Shown in pieces: positions 29,145 through 36,071 of a stretch of 40,567 nt of DNA. Source of the DNA: a virus; IMG/VR virus record IMGVR_UViG_3300047510_002323, positions 1-40,567 of that record; one strand, written 5' to 3'. The notes beneath the pieces are model-generated. The model searched no databases. It was not told the DNA's origin and saw nothing but the letters and a program-made list of their open reading frames with translations. A program made the translations under genes and the position numbers. Within the stretch, counting starts at the first letter, position 1; every line of letters begins with the position of its first letter.

Positions 29145-29977
29145 TGGCAAAACCATCTACAAGGCAAGAATTAGTTGATTATTGCCTAAGAAAACTTGGA
29201 TATCCAGTACTGGAAATAAACATTGCTGATGAGCAAATTGATGACCTTGTAGATGATGCCCTTCAGTTCTTTTATGAAAGGCATTTTGACGGTGTAATAC
29301 AAAATTATTTAAAATATAGAATAACTCAGGACGATATCGACAGAGGAAAGGGTAAAGTTGGAATTACAACTTCAATCGGAAGTGAAACTATAAATGGTAT
29401 TCAAACTCAATATGATTTTAAAGAAAATAGCAATTATTTGCCAATACCTCCAAATGTAATTGGAGTCAATAAAATTTTTAAATTTGAGGGAGCTAACTCA
29501 ATTTCAAGTGGAATGTTCAGTGTCAAGTATCAACTATTTTTAAATGACTTCTATTATTGGGGTAATTTAGAACTTCTTACATATTCAATGATAAAAACAA
29601 AACTTGAAGATATTGACTTTTTGTTAAATACAAATAAACAAATTAGGTTTAATAAAAGACAAGATAGATTATATTTGGATATTGATTGGAATTCTGTCAA
29701 GGAAGATCAGTGGTTAATTATAGATTGTTATCAAATAATGGACCCAAACAGTTATAGTGAAGTTTGGAATGATTCATTCTTAAAACCATATTTGACCGCA
29801 CTTATGAAAAGACAGTGGGGGTATAATATTTCAAATAAATTTAGAGGACTTAAACTCCCAGGTGGAGTTGAATTGGATGGCAGAACACTTGTTGAAGATG
29901 CTCAAAGAGAGATTGACTCTTTAATGGATAAAATGTCATCAACATACGAACTTCCACCTTTAGACATGATAGGATAA
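29144..29977 (+). CDS. 13: Neck protein gp13
   Basis: A 277-residue protein with the gp13 N-terminus: TRQELVDYCLRKLGYPVLEI, then the acidic helix DEQIDDLVDDALQFFYERHF. The C-terminal half has YWGNLELLTYSMIKTKLED, IDCYQIMDP, LTALMKRQWG and KLPGGVELDGRTLVEDAQ, all typical of this family. T4 gp13 has 309 residues. gp13 and gp14 join the head portal to the tail and close the DNA exit after packaging. Unlike the neighbouring gp14, it shows no added repeat module. It starts on the overlap with the small gene upstream and is followed by gp14 after 4 bases. Confidence 0.92.
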   Translation: MAKPSTRQELVDYCLRKLGYPVLEINIADEQIDDLVDDALQFFYERHFDGVIQNYLKYRITQDDIDRGKGKVGITTSIGSETINGIQTQYDFKENSNYLPIPPNVIGVNKIFKFEGANSISSGMFSVKYQLFLNDFYYWGNLELLTYSMIKTKLEDIDFLLNTNKQIRFNKRQDRLYLDIDWNSVKEDQWLIIDCYQIMDPNSYSEVWNDSFLKPYLTALMKRQWGYNISNKFRGLKLPGGVELDGRTLVEDAQREIDSLMDKMSSTYELPPLDMIG

Positions 29978-29981
29978 AAAT

Positions 29982-31391
29982 ATGCTCAATCCATTTTTAC
30001 TTAACGGTTCAAAGAGCGAACAAGGTCTTATGCAAGACCTGATAAACGAGTCATTAAGAATGTATGGGATTGATGTATATTATTTGCCCAGACAATTTAT
30101 AACCGAAAAAACAGTAATTAAAGAGGTGGTAGAGTCTCAGTTTAATTCCGCATTCGCAATTGAGGCATATGTTGAATCTTATGATGGTTATTCTGGACAA
30201 GGTACAATACTTTCAAAATTCGGAGTACAAGAACTTGATGATTTAACTTTGACAATATCAAAAGAAAGATATGAAAATTATATTCGGAATCTGATTAAAA
30301 ACATGCCAGATTCGAAATTGACTTCTAGACCTAAAGAGGGTGATTTAATTTATTTTCCTCTTGGAGAAAGGATATTTGAAATTAAATATGTTGAACATGA
30401 AAAACCATTTTATCAACTTCAAAAAAATTATGTGTATCAATTAACTTGCGAACTCTTCAGATATGAAGATGAAATTATTGATACTGATATTGATGAAATT
30501 GACGAACTTCTTCAGGATTATGGATACATTCAAACACTTTCTGTTGTTGGTTCGGGGGTAACTGCCGAAGCATATACATCGATAGTCAATGGAGGCGTAA
30601 ATTCAGTAACGGTAGTTAATAGGGGAAGAGGATACACTAGCACTCCTGGAGTTAGATTCTCACTCCCACCAGATGGAGGAGTCAGAGCAACTGGAGTTGC
30701 TGAAATGATTGATGGTATAGTTGATCTTTGCGAATCTGATCCAAATCTTAAGAGAGTTCAAAGAGTTTTAATTACAAATCCAGGTGCTGGATATACAGTT
30801 CCCCCCCAAATAACATTTATTGGTGGTGGTGGATATGATGCCAAAGCAGTTGCTACTATTGCTGATGGAATAGTAGGAGTTATAACTGTAACAAATCCTG
30901 GTTCTGGATATATAAATCAACCAAATATTACTTTTACTGGAATATCTTTAGTATCTGCTGCTGCAACTGCTGTATTGGACAATGGTTCGATAAGTGCAAT
31001 TCAGATTATAAATGGAGGTGCTGGATATACTTCGATTGACATTGAAATTAGTTCTCCAGATGTTGTTTCTGGTGGTGGAAGTTTTGAATTCAACGAAGTT
31101 ATTGTTGGAAGTATTTCTGGAACTAGTGCTAGGGTTAAGTATTGGAATATTACTTCAAAACAATTAGAAGTATCTAATCTTGATGGTAAATTTAGAGTTG
31201 GAGAGAATATTACTGGACAAGAATCTGGAGCATCATACGTTCTAACTGATATAAGCGAAGATAATCTTCAGGACGATCAGTCTCTAAATAATTCAAATAC
31301 TGGCGATAAATTTGCAAATAATCTTGAAATTGAAACTGAAGCAGATTTGATTTTAGATTTTAGCGAAAAAAATCCATTTGGAACTCCATAG
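29982..31391 (+). CDS. 14: Neck protein gp14 with large C-terminal repeat extension
   Basis: Residues 1-185 match gp14: LINESLRMYGIDVYYLPRQF, FNSAFAIEAYVESYDGYSG, then LTSRPKEGDLIYFPLGERIF and KPFYQLQKNYVYQLTCELF. T4 gp14 has about 256 residues, this one 469. The excess is a block of four GxGY modules between residues 189 and about 360 (RGRGYTSTP, NPGAGYTVPP, NPGSGYINQP, NGGAGYTSI) and then an SGTSARV...SGASYVL module at 368-423. After the block, residues 430-469 end KNPFGTP, resembling the normal gp14 tail, so the repeats look inserted into the protein rather than appended. gp14 forms the neck with gp13, so the modules may project from the head-tail joint. Confidence 0.9.
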   Translation: MLNPFLLNGSKSEQGLMQDLINESLRMYGIDVYYLPRQFITEKTVIKEVVESQFNSAFAIEAYVESYDGYSGQGTILSKFGVQELDDLTLTISKERYENYIRNLIKNMPDSKLTSRPKEGDLIYFPLGERIFEIKYVEHEKPFYQLQKNYVYQLTCELFRYEDEIIDTDIDEIDELLQDYGYIQTLSVVGSGVTAEAYTSIVNGGVNSVTVVNRGRGYTSTPGVRFSLPPDGGVRATGVAEMIDGIVDLCESDPNLKRVQRVLITNPGAGYTVPPQITFIGGGGYDAKAVATIADGIVGVITVTNPGSGYINQPNITFTGISLVSAAATAVLDNGSISAIQIINGGAGYTSIDIEISSPDVVSGGGSFEFNEVIVGSISGTSARVKYWNITSKQLEVSNLDGKFRVGENITGQESGASYVLTDISEDNLQDDQSLNNSNTGDKFANNLEIETEADLILDFSEKNPFGTP

Positions 31392-31405
31392 TTTAAGAGG
31401 TTAAA

Positions 31406-32425
31406 ATGTTTGAATATTACTATAACGAAATATTTCGTAAAACAATTATTGGATTTGGAACTTTATTCAATGGGATTGATGTAAAACATTTTGATGAATC
31501 TGGGAATGTAAGTTCTGTAATAAAAGTACCTCTGGCTTATGGACCAATTCAAAAGTTTTTGGCAAGAATTGAGCAACAACCTAATTTAAATACACCCGTT
31601 CAAATGACTCTTCCAAGAATGTCATTTGAATTTGTTGGACTTTCTTATGATACTACAAGAAAGTTGACAACAACTCAAACATTTATATCAAAGTCTCCAA
31701 CCGACAGTTCGGACTTGAAGAAAACTTATATGCCCGTTCCATATAATATGCAGTTTGAACTTAGTATTATGACTAAGTTAAATGATGATATGCTTCAAAT
31801 TATTGAACAAATATTACCATATTTTCAACCTTCTTACAACTTGACAATTGATTTGGTAAAGACAATTGGTGAAAAAAGAGATGTATCGATTGTTTTAGAG
31901 TCAATTAATATGGAAGATAATTATGAGGGAGATTATTCTACTAGAAGAGCTTTAGTTTATACTTTAAGATTTAACGCAAAAACTTATCTTTTTGGTCCAA
32001 CATCTTCCGCAAGCAAGGATATCATCAAAAAAGCATCTATTACTCTTGTTTCTGGAGATTCAAAATCAACCTCAAGAGATCTTACATATTCTGCCACACC
32101 TGTAGCAACGAAGAGTTATAGTAACTTACAAATTGCTACATTATTATCTAATATGTCAGAATCAACAACAGAGGTTACTGTTTCGCAAGCAGCAAATGTT
32201 CCCATCAATTCTTATGTTACAATTGATAATGAAACAATGAAGGTGGTAAATAAAGTAGATAGAACTGATGTAATTAATCAAGATACTTTAGTTCTTGCTA
32301 GAGGACAATATGGAACACCTATTACGACTCATGTAAGTGGAACACCAATAGAATTGATTACAGAAGCTGATAATGCTCTTATTCAACCAGGAGATGACTT
32401 TGGATTTGATGGAAATATGTTTTAA
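31406..32425 (+). CDS. 15: Tail completion / sheath terminator protein gp15, with C-terminal extension
   Basis: The start MFEYYYNEIFRKTIIGFGTLF matches T4 gp15 (MFGYFYNSSFRR...). The core motifs PYNMQFELSIMTK, DDMLQIIEQILPYFQP, RDVSIVLESINMEDNYEGDY and STRRALVYTLRFN are characteristic. T4 gp15 has 272 residues, this one 339. The core ends near residue 200, and residues about 240-335 form an extension with the module EVTVSQAANVPINSYVTIDN, ending in LARGQYGTPITTH. gp15 forms the hexameric ring that caps the tail and binds the neck. AAGAGG at about 31395-31400 serves as ribosome binding site. Confidence 0.92.
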   Translation: MFEYYYNEIFRKTIIGFGTLFNGIDVKHFDESGNVSSVIKVPLAYGPIQKFLARIEQQPNLNTPVQMTLPRMSFEFVGLSYDTTRKLTTTQTFISKSPTDSSDLKKTYMPVPYNMQFELSIMTKLNDDMLQIIEQILPYFQPSYNLTIDLVKTIGEKRDVSIVLESINMEDNYEGDYSTRRALVYTLRFNAKTYLFGPTSSASKDIIKKASITLVSGDSKSTSRDLTYSATPVATKSYSNLQIATLLSNMSESTTEVTVSQAANVPINSYVTIDNETMKVVNKVDRTDVINQDTLVLARGQYGTPITTHVSGTPIELITEADNALIQPGDDFGFDGNMF

Positions 32426-32433
32426 TTAAACTC

Positions 32434-32883
32434 ATGAAAGAATTTGATAAGTTGGATGATATGTTTAATGTTTCTGGCGAAATTGTACCTAAGGTAGTTG
32501 ATGTTGAGGTTGAAATAGAACAAAAGAAAGTTGATGATAAACCTGTTGAGAATAAGAGGTCTTTGGATGTTGAAAAAGATTATGAATATGCCAGAGGTAC
32601 AATATACTCTCTTTTGGAAAAAGGAAGAGAAGCAATTGATGGTGTCTTAGAACTTGCACAAGAAACAGAATCTGCTAGAGCATATGAAGTTGCTGGTCAA
32701 ATAATAAAGAGTGTTTCTGATACAGCAGATAAACTTATGAATCTTCATAAGGATGTTAAAGACGTTCAAAATGAAAAGGGAAAAGGTCCTACAAATGTCA
32801 CAAACAATGCATTATTTGTTGGGTCAACTGCTGAATTGTCAAAACTTTTAAAGCAACAATCTAAAGAAAATTCTGAAGAATAA
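32434..32883 (+). CDS. 16: Terminase small subunit gp16
   Basis: A 149-residue, highly charged and mostly helical protein close to T4 gp16 (164). The centre RSLDVEKDYEYARGTIYSLL and REAIDGVLELAQETESARAY match the family and carry the two-helix oligomerisation core. The C-terminus (LFVGSTAELSKLLKQ) is also typical. gp16 oligomers regulate the large terminase gp17 during DNA packaging. In T4 gp17 follows immediately; here fibre genes follow instead and gp17 lies outside the window. An AATAAATA late promoter overlaps its stop codon. Confidence 0.9.
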   Translation: MKEFDKLDDMFNVSGEIVPKVVDVEVEIEQKKVDDKPVENKRSLDVEKDYEYARGTIYSLLEKGREAIDGVLELAQETESARAYEVAGQIIKSVSDTADKLMNLHKDVKDVQNEKGKGPTNVTNNALFVGSTAELSKLLKQQSKENSEE

Positions 32884-32886
32884 ATA
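32879..32886 (+). promoter_or_regulatory. T4-type late promoter overlapping the gp16 stop
   Basis: AATAAATA overlaps the TAA of gp16 (32881-32883) and lies 20 bases before the ATG at 32906. It probably drives the fibre island separately from the neck and terminase genes. Confidence 0.55.
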
Positions 32887-32905
32887 GTTAGAAAGAGTAT
32901 AAAAA

Positions 32906-33265
32906 ATGTCGATTGCTCAAATTAATAACATAACTATTGAGAGAGGAACCGATTTTGAAGTAACTTTTGACATTTTTACTGAAGATTTTGGTCCAAATGT
33001 TTTTGGTTTGGATTATTCTGGACTTTTTTCTATAAAAAAATATCCTGGTGCAACTACGGCATTTGAAAAATCAGTTGTATTTGATCCTGGAACGAATGAA
33101 ATAAAAGTTTCTTTAGCAAAAACTGAAACTTCAACTTTAAAACCTGGTAGAAATTACTTTCAAATAAGTATTTTATCCTCACCAGCATCAGGGTCACTTA
33201 CGAATAGAGTTGTAGAGGGTACCATTATAGTTTCCGAAGAAATTACTAATCATGTCCAACTTTAA
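32906..33265 (+). CDS. Small virion-associated beta protein, 119 aa
   Basis: The product is beta-rich with alternating hydrophobic residues and reads as a single small beta-sandwich: IERGTDFEVTFDIF near the start, then KPGRNYFQISILS and VVEGTIIVSEEI near the end. The layout resembles the N-terminal domain of baseplate upper (BppU-type) proteins, which begin with a similar strand about ligand-free intervals, but the match is weak. It overlaps the next gene by 14 bases and begins the fibre island, so a virion role such as a fibre adaptor is likely. No catalytic residues stand out. Confidence 0.6.
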   Translation: MSIAQINNITIERGTDFEVTFDIFTEDFGPNVFGLDYSGLFSIKKYPGATTAFEKSVVFDPGTNEIKVSLAKTETSTLKPGRNYFQISILSSPASGSLTNRVVEGTIIVSEEITNHVQL

Positions 33266-33581
33266 TGTCAAGTTAAAATCATCAAAAAGATTTAAAGTAA
33301 TATCAAATGTTGGAGGTATTCAAGTGCCAGCAAGATTTCAGGATTTAATTGATTTTGATGATGGAAATAGTGGTAATGGGGCTCCGGATACTTTTGTTTT
33401 GATGTATAATGCTACCACTCAGAAATGGACAGCAGTAAATCCTGATGATATTCTTTCAGCATCTGCAACTGATCAATACCAAACTCCAACTAGTGGAACA
33501 GTTGGTCTTCCTGATGAATTTTTAAATAAAATTGATGTAGATCTAGATGATCGTATTGATGTTGATGCTGGAACATTTTAA
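33252..33581 (+). CDS. Small structural-type protein, 109 aa
   Basis: The gene overlaps the preceding one by 14 bases in another frame, indicating coupled expression. The product begins with a basic stretch (KLKSSKRFKVISN), then an acidic, glycine-rich middle (DFDDGNSGNGAPDTFVLMYN). It carries the phrase LMYNATTQKWTAV, of the kind that ends fibre modules in these phages (compare NGNLSWDS in the next gene), and ends DVDLDDRIDVDAGTF. The ending resembles that of the 709-residue fibre (ITIDGGTFT). It is probably a small fibre or decoration component; the family is not known to me. Confidence 0.55.
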   Translation: MSNFNVKLKSSKRFKVISNVGGIQVPARFQDLIDFDDGNSGNGAPDTFVLMYNATTQKWTAVNPDDILSASATDQYQTPTSGTVGLPDEFLNKIDVDLDDRIDVDAGTF

Positions 33582-33583
33582 AA

Positions 33584-33590
33584 CTAAATA
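33584..33590 (+). promoter_or_regulatory. Possible late promoter variant CTAAATA
   Basis: CTAAATA lies 31 bases before the 709-residue fibre gene and differs from the ATAAATA core at one base. The same variant occurs at 873-879 before the glycosyltransferase-like gene. An A/T-only hairpin (33589-33608) follows. Support is weak. Confidence 0.3.
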
Positions 33591-33621
33591 ATAATAGTAA
33601 AATTATTAGGTAATAGTAAGC

Positions 33622-35751
33622 ATGGCTACACCCGTAATTCAGTTTAAAAGGGGTAGTGCAGGAATTGCGGGAACAATCCCTGCGCTACGACCAGGTGAAC
33701 CAGCGTTTTCAACAAATAATTTTGATTTTTTTATTGGATTTGACACTTCTGTAACCGGAAACAAGTTTTTTGGTTCTCATCGTTATTGGGATAGAGAAGA
33801 TGGAACAACTTCTCTTGGACTTAACATGGTAGATAAAGGTGGAATAAAGCATATTCAGATAAAATCGCCAAATACGATTACAGGAGCTGGATACACATTA
33901 ACTCTTCCTCCGACTCAGGGAACACAATCAACCGTTTTAACCAATGATGGAAATGGTAATTTATCTTGGGATAGCGGTTCATTTAATGCTGAATTTACTG
34001 GAATTACAACATTTGTTAGCGGTGGTTTCCTTGATGTAAATGTTCCTGCTGATTTTTCAGGAATTACAACTTTCAGTAACATTGACGTTAATGGTGGATA
34101 TATTGATGGAACTCCAATTGGTACAGCAAGTTCTAGTAGAGGTGTTTTTACAAATTTAACTGCTGGTGTTACAACAGTCACTAGTTTAAAAATTAATGGA
34201 TCTGGAACATATACTGACATTGACACAGATTTATCTACCGTTTCTGGTGGTCACGATACTTTAGTCTCGGCAAAGGCAGTCAAGGATTATGTTGATGCTA
34301 AGGTTGGTTTTTCAAGTTTAACATTTGATGGAGATTTTGGTGGAGAATTTACTATCGACTTAGATAGTGAGACCTTTACTATTGCAGGTTCTCCGAATGA
34401 AATCACCACTACAGGAGCTGGTAATAGCATTACTGTTGGACTTGTAAATGATGTCCAGATAACAACTTCTCTTGTTGTTGGTTCGGCCACAACAATAAAT
34501 TCCAGTGGAATTGATGTTGGAGTTGGTTCAGTTTCAGCTCAGGAACTTTATGGAACTCTTAAAGCTTCTGATTTAGACATTATTACTGGTGGTCTCACTA
34601 CAAGCACTTCTTTAGTGTCTGGGGATATATTTGTAGTATTTGATGCCGATGATACTGAGAATAAAACAGTTTCATCTGAAGTTATTGGTCAATTTGTTTA
34701 TTCGAATATTACTGGTGATGTACAAATCAGTGCTGGTGGTACTGCTACTATTCAAGCAAATTCTGTTGGTCTTGGCACTGATACTTTTGGTCAGTATGCT
34801 AAAACCATTACTGGTGGTTCTGGTCTAAGTGCCACCGCAGCAAACGCCGATGACAGCACTGAGTATACAATTAGTGTTAATGTTGGAACTGGAATTACCA
34901 TTACATCTGATGCAGTTACATTAAAAGGAGCAGCATCCTTAACTAATAATTACCTGCCTGCTTGGGATGCTGTAAATGGACAACTTATTAATAGTGGAGC
35001 ACAATATACTGTAGGTGGTGGTACAACTATCACTGGTGATCTTCACATAATAGGAACTGCTAATATTGGAACTGTTTCTGGTACTGCTTCAACATCACAA
35101 ACAGTAAATACAACAGGAACTACTTCCAGTGGAACTTATTATATGCTTTTTGCTGATGACTCAACCTCTCAGACAGGTGAAACTGTAAGAGTTAGTGCTG
35201 CTGCCACATTGAATCCAAATGGAACTGGTACTTTCAGTGTAGGAACTATTCAGGCAGGTTCAATTAAGTCCTCAATAGGATCTAGTTCGATTACTATTAG
35301 TAATTCTGGAACTGTTGCGTTTGCAACAGATGTTACTATTAACGGAAATCTTTATGTTGAAGGAACTACAACTCAAGTAAATACTTCGGAAATTACGGTT
35401 GAAGATCGTACTATTGAACTTGGAGTTGTCGATGGTAATCTTCCAACAGATACTACTTGGGATCTTGGAATCTTAATGAATTATGGTGAATCTGGAGTTG
35501 GAAAGACTTCTGCTCTTATTTGGGAGACATCGGGTGCGACTCCGAGATTTAAACTTGCTTCCAATATTGGAGAATCTGTTGGAATTAATACAAATTCTCC
35601 ACAAATTACAGTTTCTACATATGCTCCTCTTGAGATTTCAGAATTGTGGATTAATAATGGTTGTACTGGTGGTGACGTACAGGTTATTGGATGTGTGAAT
35701 TCTGAACTTCAACTTCAGAATATAACTATTGATGGTGGCACATTCACTTAA
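33622..35751 (+). CDS. Tail fibre-like virion protein, 709 aa
   Basis: The N-terminus, VIQFKRGSAGIAGTIPALRP followed by GEPAFSTNNFDFFIG, is the attachment-type start common to marine phage fibres. It is shared in outline with the beta-helix protein downstream (IKRSSVPGKRPTVEQLSSGE). The body is a long beta-rich, Gly/Thr/Ser-rich shaft with repeated phrases (TGITTFVSGG, SGITTFSNI) and blocks such as TVLTNDGNGNLSWDSG at about residues 108-123. Residues near 575-640 (VEGTTTQVNTSEITVEDRTI, then ELG) correspond to a module in the collagen-like fibre. The C-terminus ends in a repetitive ELQLQNITIDGGTFT. It is probably a trimeric side or baseplate fibre contacting the host. The specific receptor is unknown. 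An intrinsic terminator follows the stop by about 24 bases. Confidence 0.75.
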   Translation: MATPVIQFKRGSAGIAGTIPALRPGEPAFSTNNFDFFIGFDTSVTGNKFFGSHRYWDREDGTTSLGLNMVDKGGIKHIQIKSPNTITGAGYTLTLPPTQGTQSTVLTNDGNGNLSWDSGSFNAEFTGITTFVSGGFLDVNVPADFSGITTFSNIDVNGGYIDGTPIGTASSSRGVFTNLTAGVTTVTSLKINGSGTYTDIDTDLSTVSGGHDTLVSAKAVKDYVDAKVGFSSLTFDGDFGGEFTIDLDSETFTIAGSPNEITTTGAGNSITVGLVNDVQITTSLVVGSATTINSSGIDVGVGSVSAQELYGTLKASDLDIITGGLTTSTSLVSGDIFVVFDADDTENKTVSSEVIGQFVYSNITGDVQISAGGTATIQANSVGLGTDTFGQYAKTITGGSGLSATAANADDSTEYTISVNVGTGITITSDAVTLKGAASLTNNYLPAWDAVNGQLINSGAQYTVGGGTTITGDLHIIGTANIGTVSGTASTSQTVNTTGTTSSGTYYMLFADDSTSQTGETVRVSAAATLNPNGTGTFSVGTIQAGSIKSSIGSSSITISNSGTVAFATDVTINGNLYVEGTTTQVNTSEITVEDRTIELGVVDGNLPTDTTWDLGILMNYGESGVGKTSALIWETSGATPRFKLASNIGESVGINTNSPQITVSTYAPLEISELWINNGCTGGDVQVIGCVNSELQLQNITIDGGTFT

Positions 35752-35770
35752 TTTAATTTAATTAATTAGT

Positions 35771-35778
35771 AATAAATA
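35771..35778 (+). promoter_or_regulatory. Late promoter motif overlapping a terminator stem
   Basis: AATAAATA ends inside the left arm of the terminator that begins at 35775. Initiation about six bases downstream would start inside the hairpin, so new transcripts would lack an intact stem. The ATG of the next gene lies at 35805. Confidence 0.45.
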
Positions 35779-35804
35779 CACTCAGGAAACTGGGTGTATT
35801 TTTT
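35775..35804 (+). terminator. Rho-independent terminator after the 709-aa fibre gene
   Basis: AATACACTCAG (35775-35785) pairs with CTGGGTGTATT (35790-35800) in eleven pairs, one a G-T wobble, around a GAAA tetraloop. It is followed by TTTT, with the last two stem bases extending the run to six T's. The next ATG starts directly after it. Confidence 0.85.
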
Positions 35805-35996
35805 ATGTCTGAAGAAGATTTAAAATTAGTTTTGGCAAAATATCAACAAAAATCTTTTGACCTTTTTAATAAAACAATTGTCCTAGAGACTCAGGTTGAA
35901 ACTCTCACGCAAACAAATTTATTATTACAAAATGAAATTGAGAAATTAAAAAAATCAAAGAGAACTATTAAGTCAGAGTCTGAAGATTTTCAATAA
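35805..35996 (+). CDS. Small coiled-coil protein, 63 aa
   Basis: The ATG follows the terminator's T run with no spacer and no visible Shine-Dalgarno sequence, so translation may depend on a very short leader. The 63-residue product is a single long helix with heptad repeats (VLETQVETLTQTNLLLQNEI then EKLKKSK) and a polar tail. Short coiled-coil proteins of this kind occur beside fibre genes in cyanomyoviruses and might assist trimerisation, but this is inference. A palindrome and late promoter separate it from the next gene. Confidence 0.65.
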   Translation: MSEEDLKLVLAKYQQKSFDLFNKTIVLETQVETLTQTNLLLQNEIEKLKKSKRTIKSESEDFQ

Positions 35997-36012
35997 TTTA
36001 ATATCATTTGTC

Positions 36013-36020
36013 TATAAATA
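36013..36020 (+). promoter_or_regulatory. T4-type late promoter upstream of the beta-helix fibre
   Basis: An exact TATAAATA lies 52 bases before the ATG at 36072. A start about six bases downstream would place the perfect palindrome 36025-36044 at the very 5' end of the transcript. Confidence 0.7.
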
Positions 36021-36024
36021 ATAA

Positions 36025-36044
36025 AGACTCTTATATAAGAGTCT
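36025..36044. repeat. Perfect 20-base palindrome at the expected transcript 5' end
   Basis: AGACTCTTATATAAGAGTCT equals its own reverse complement. As RNA it would form an eight-pair stem with a four-base loop. No T run follows (CTGCGG instead), so it is not an intrinsic terminator. It may be a 5' stabilising hairpin or an operator. Confidence 0.75.
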
Positions 36045-36071
36045 CTGCGGTAAATACCAAAATGAGGTTGA

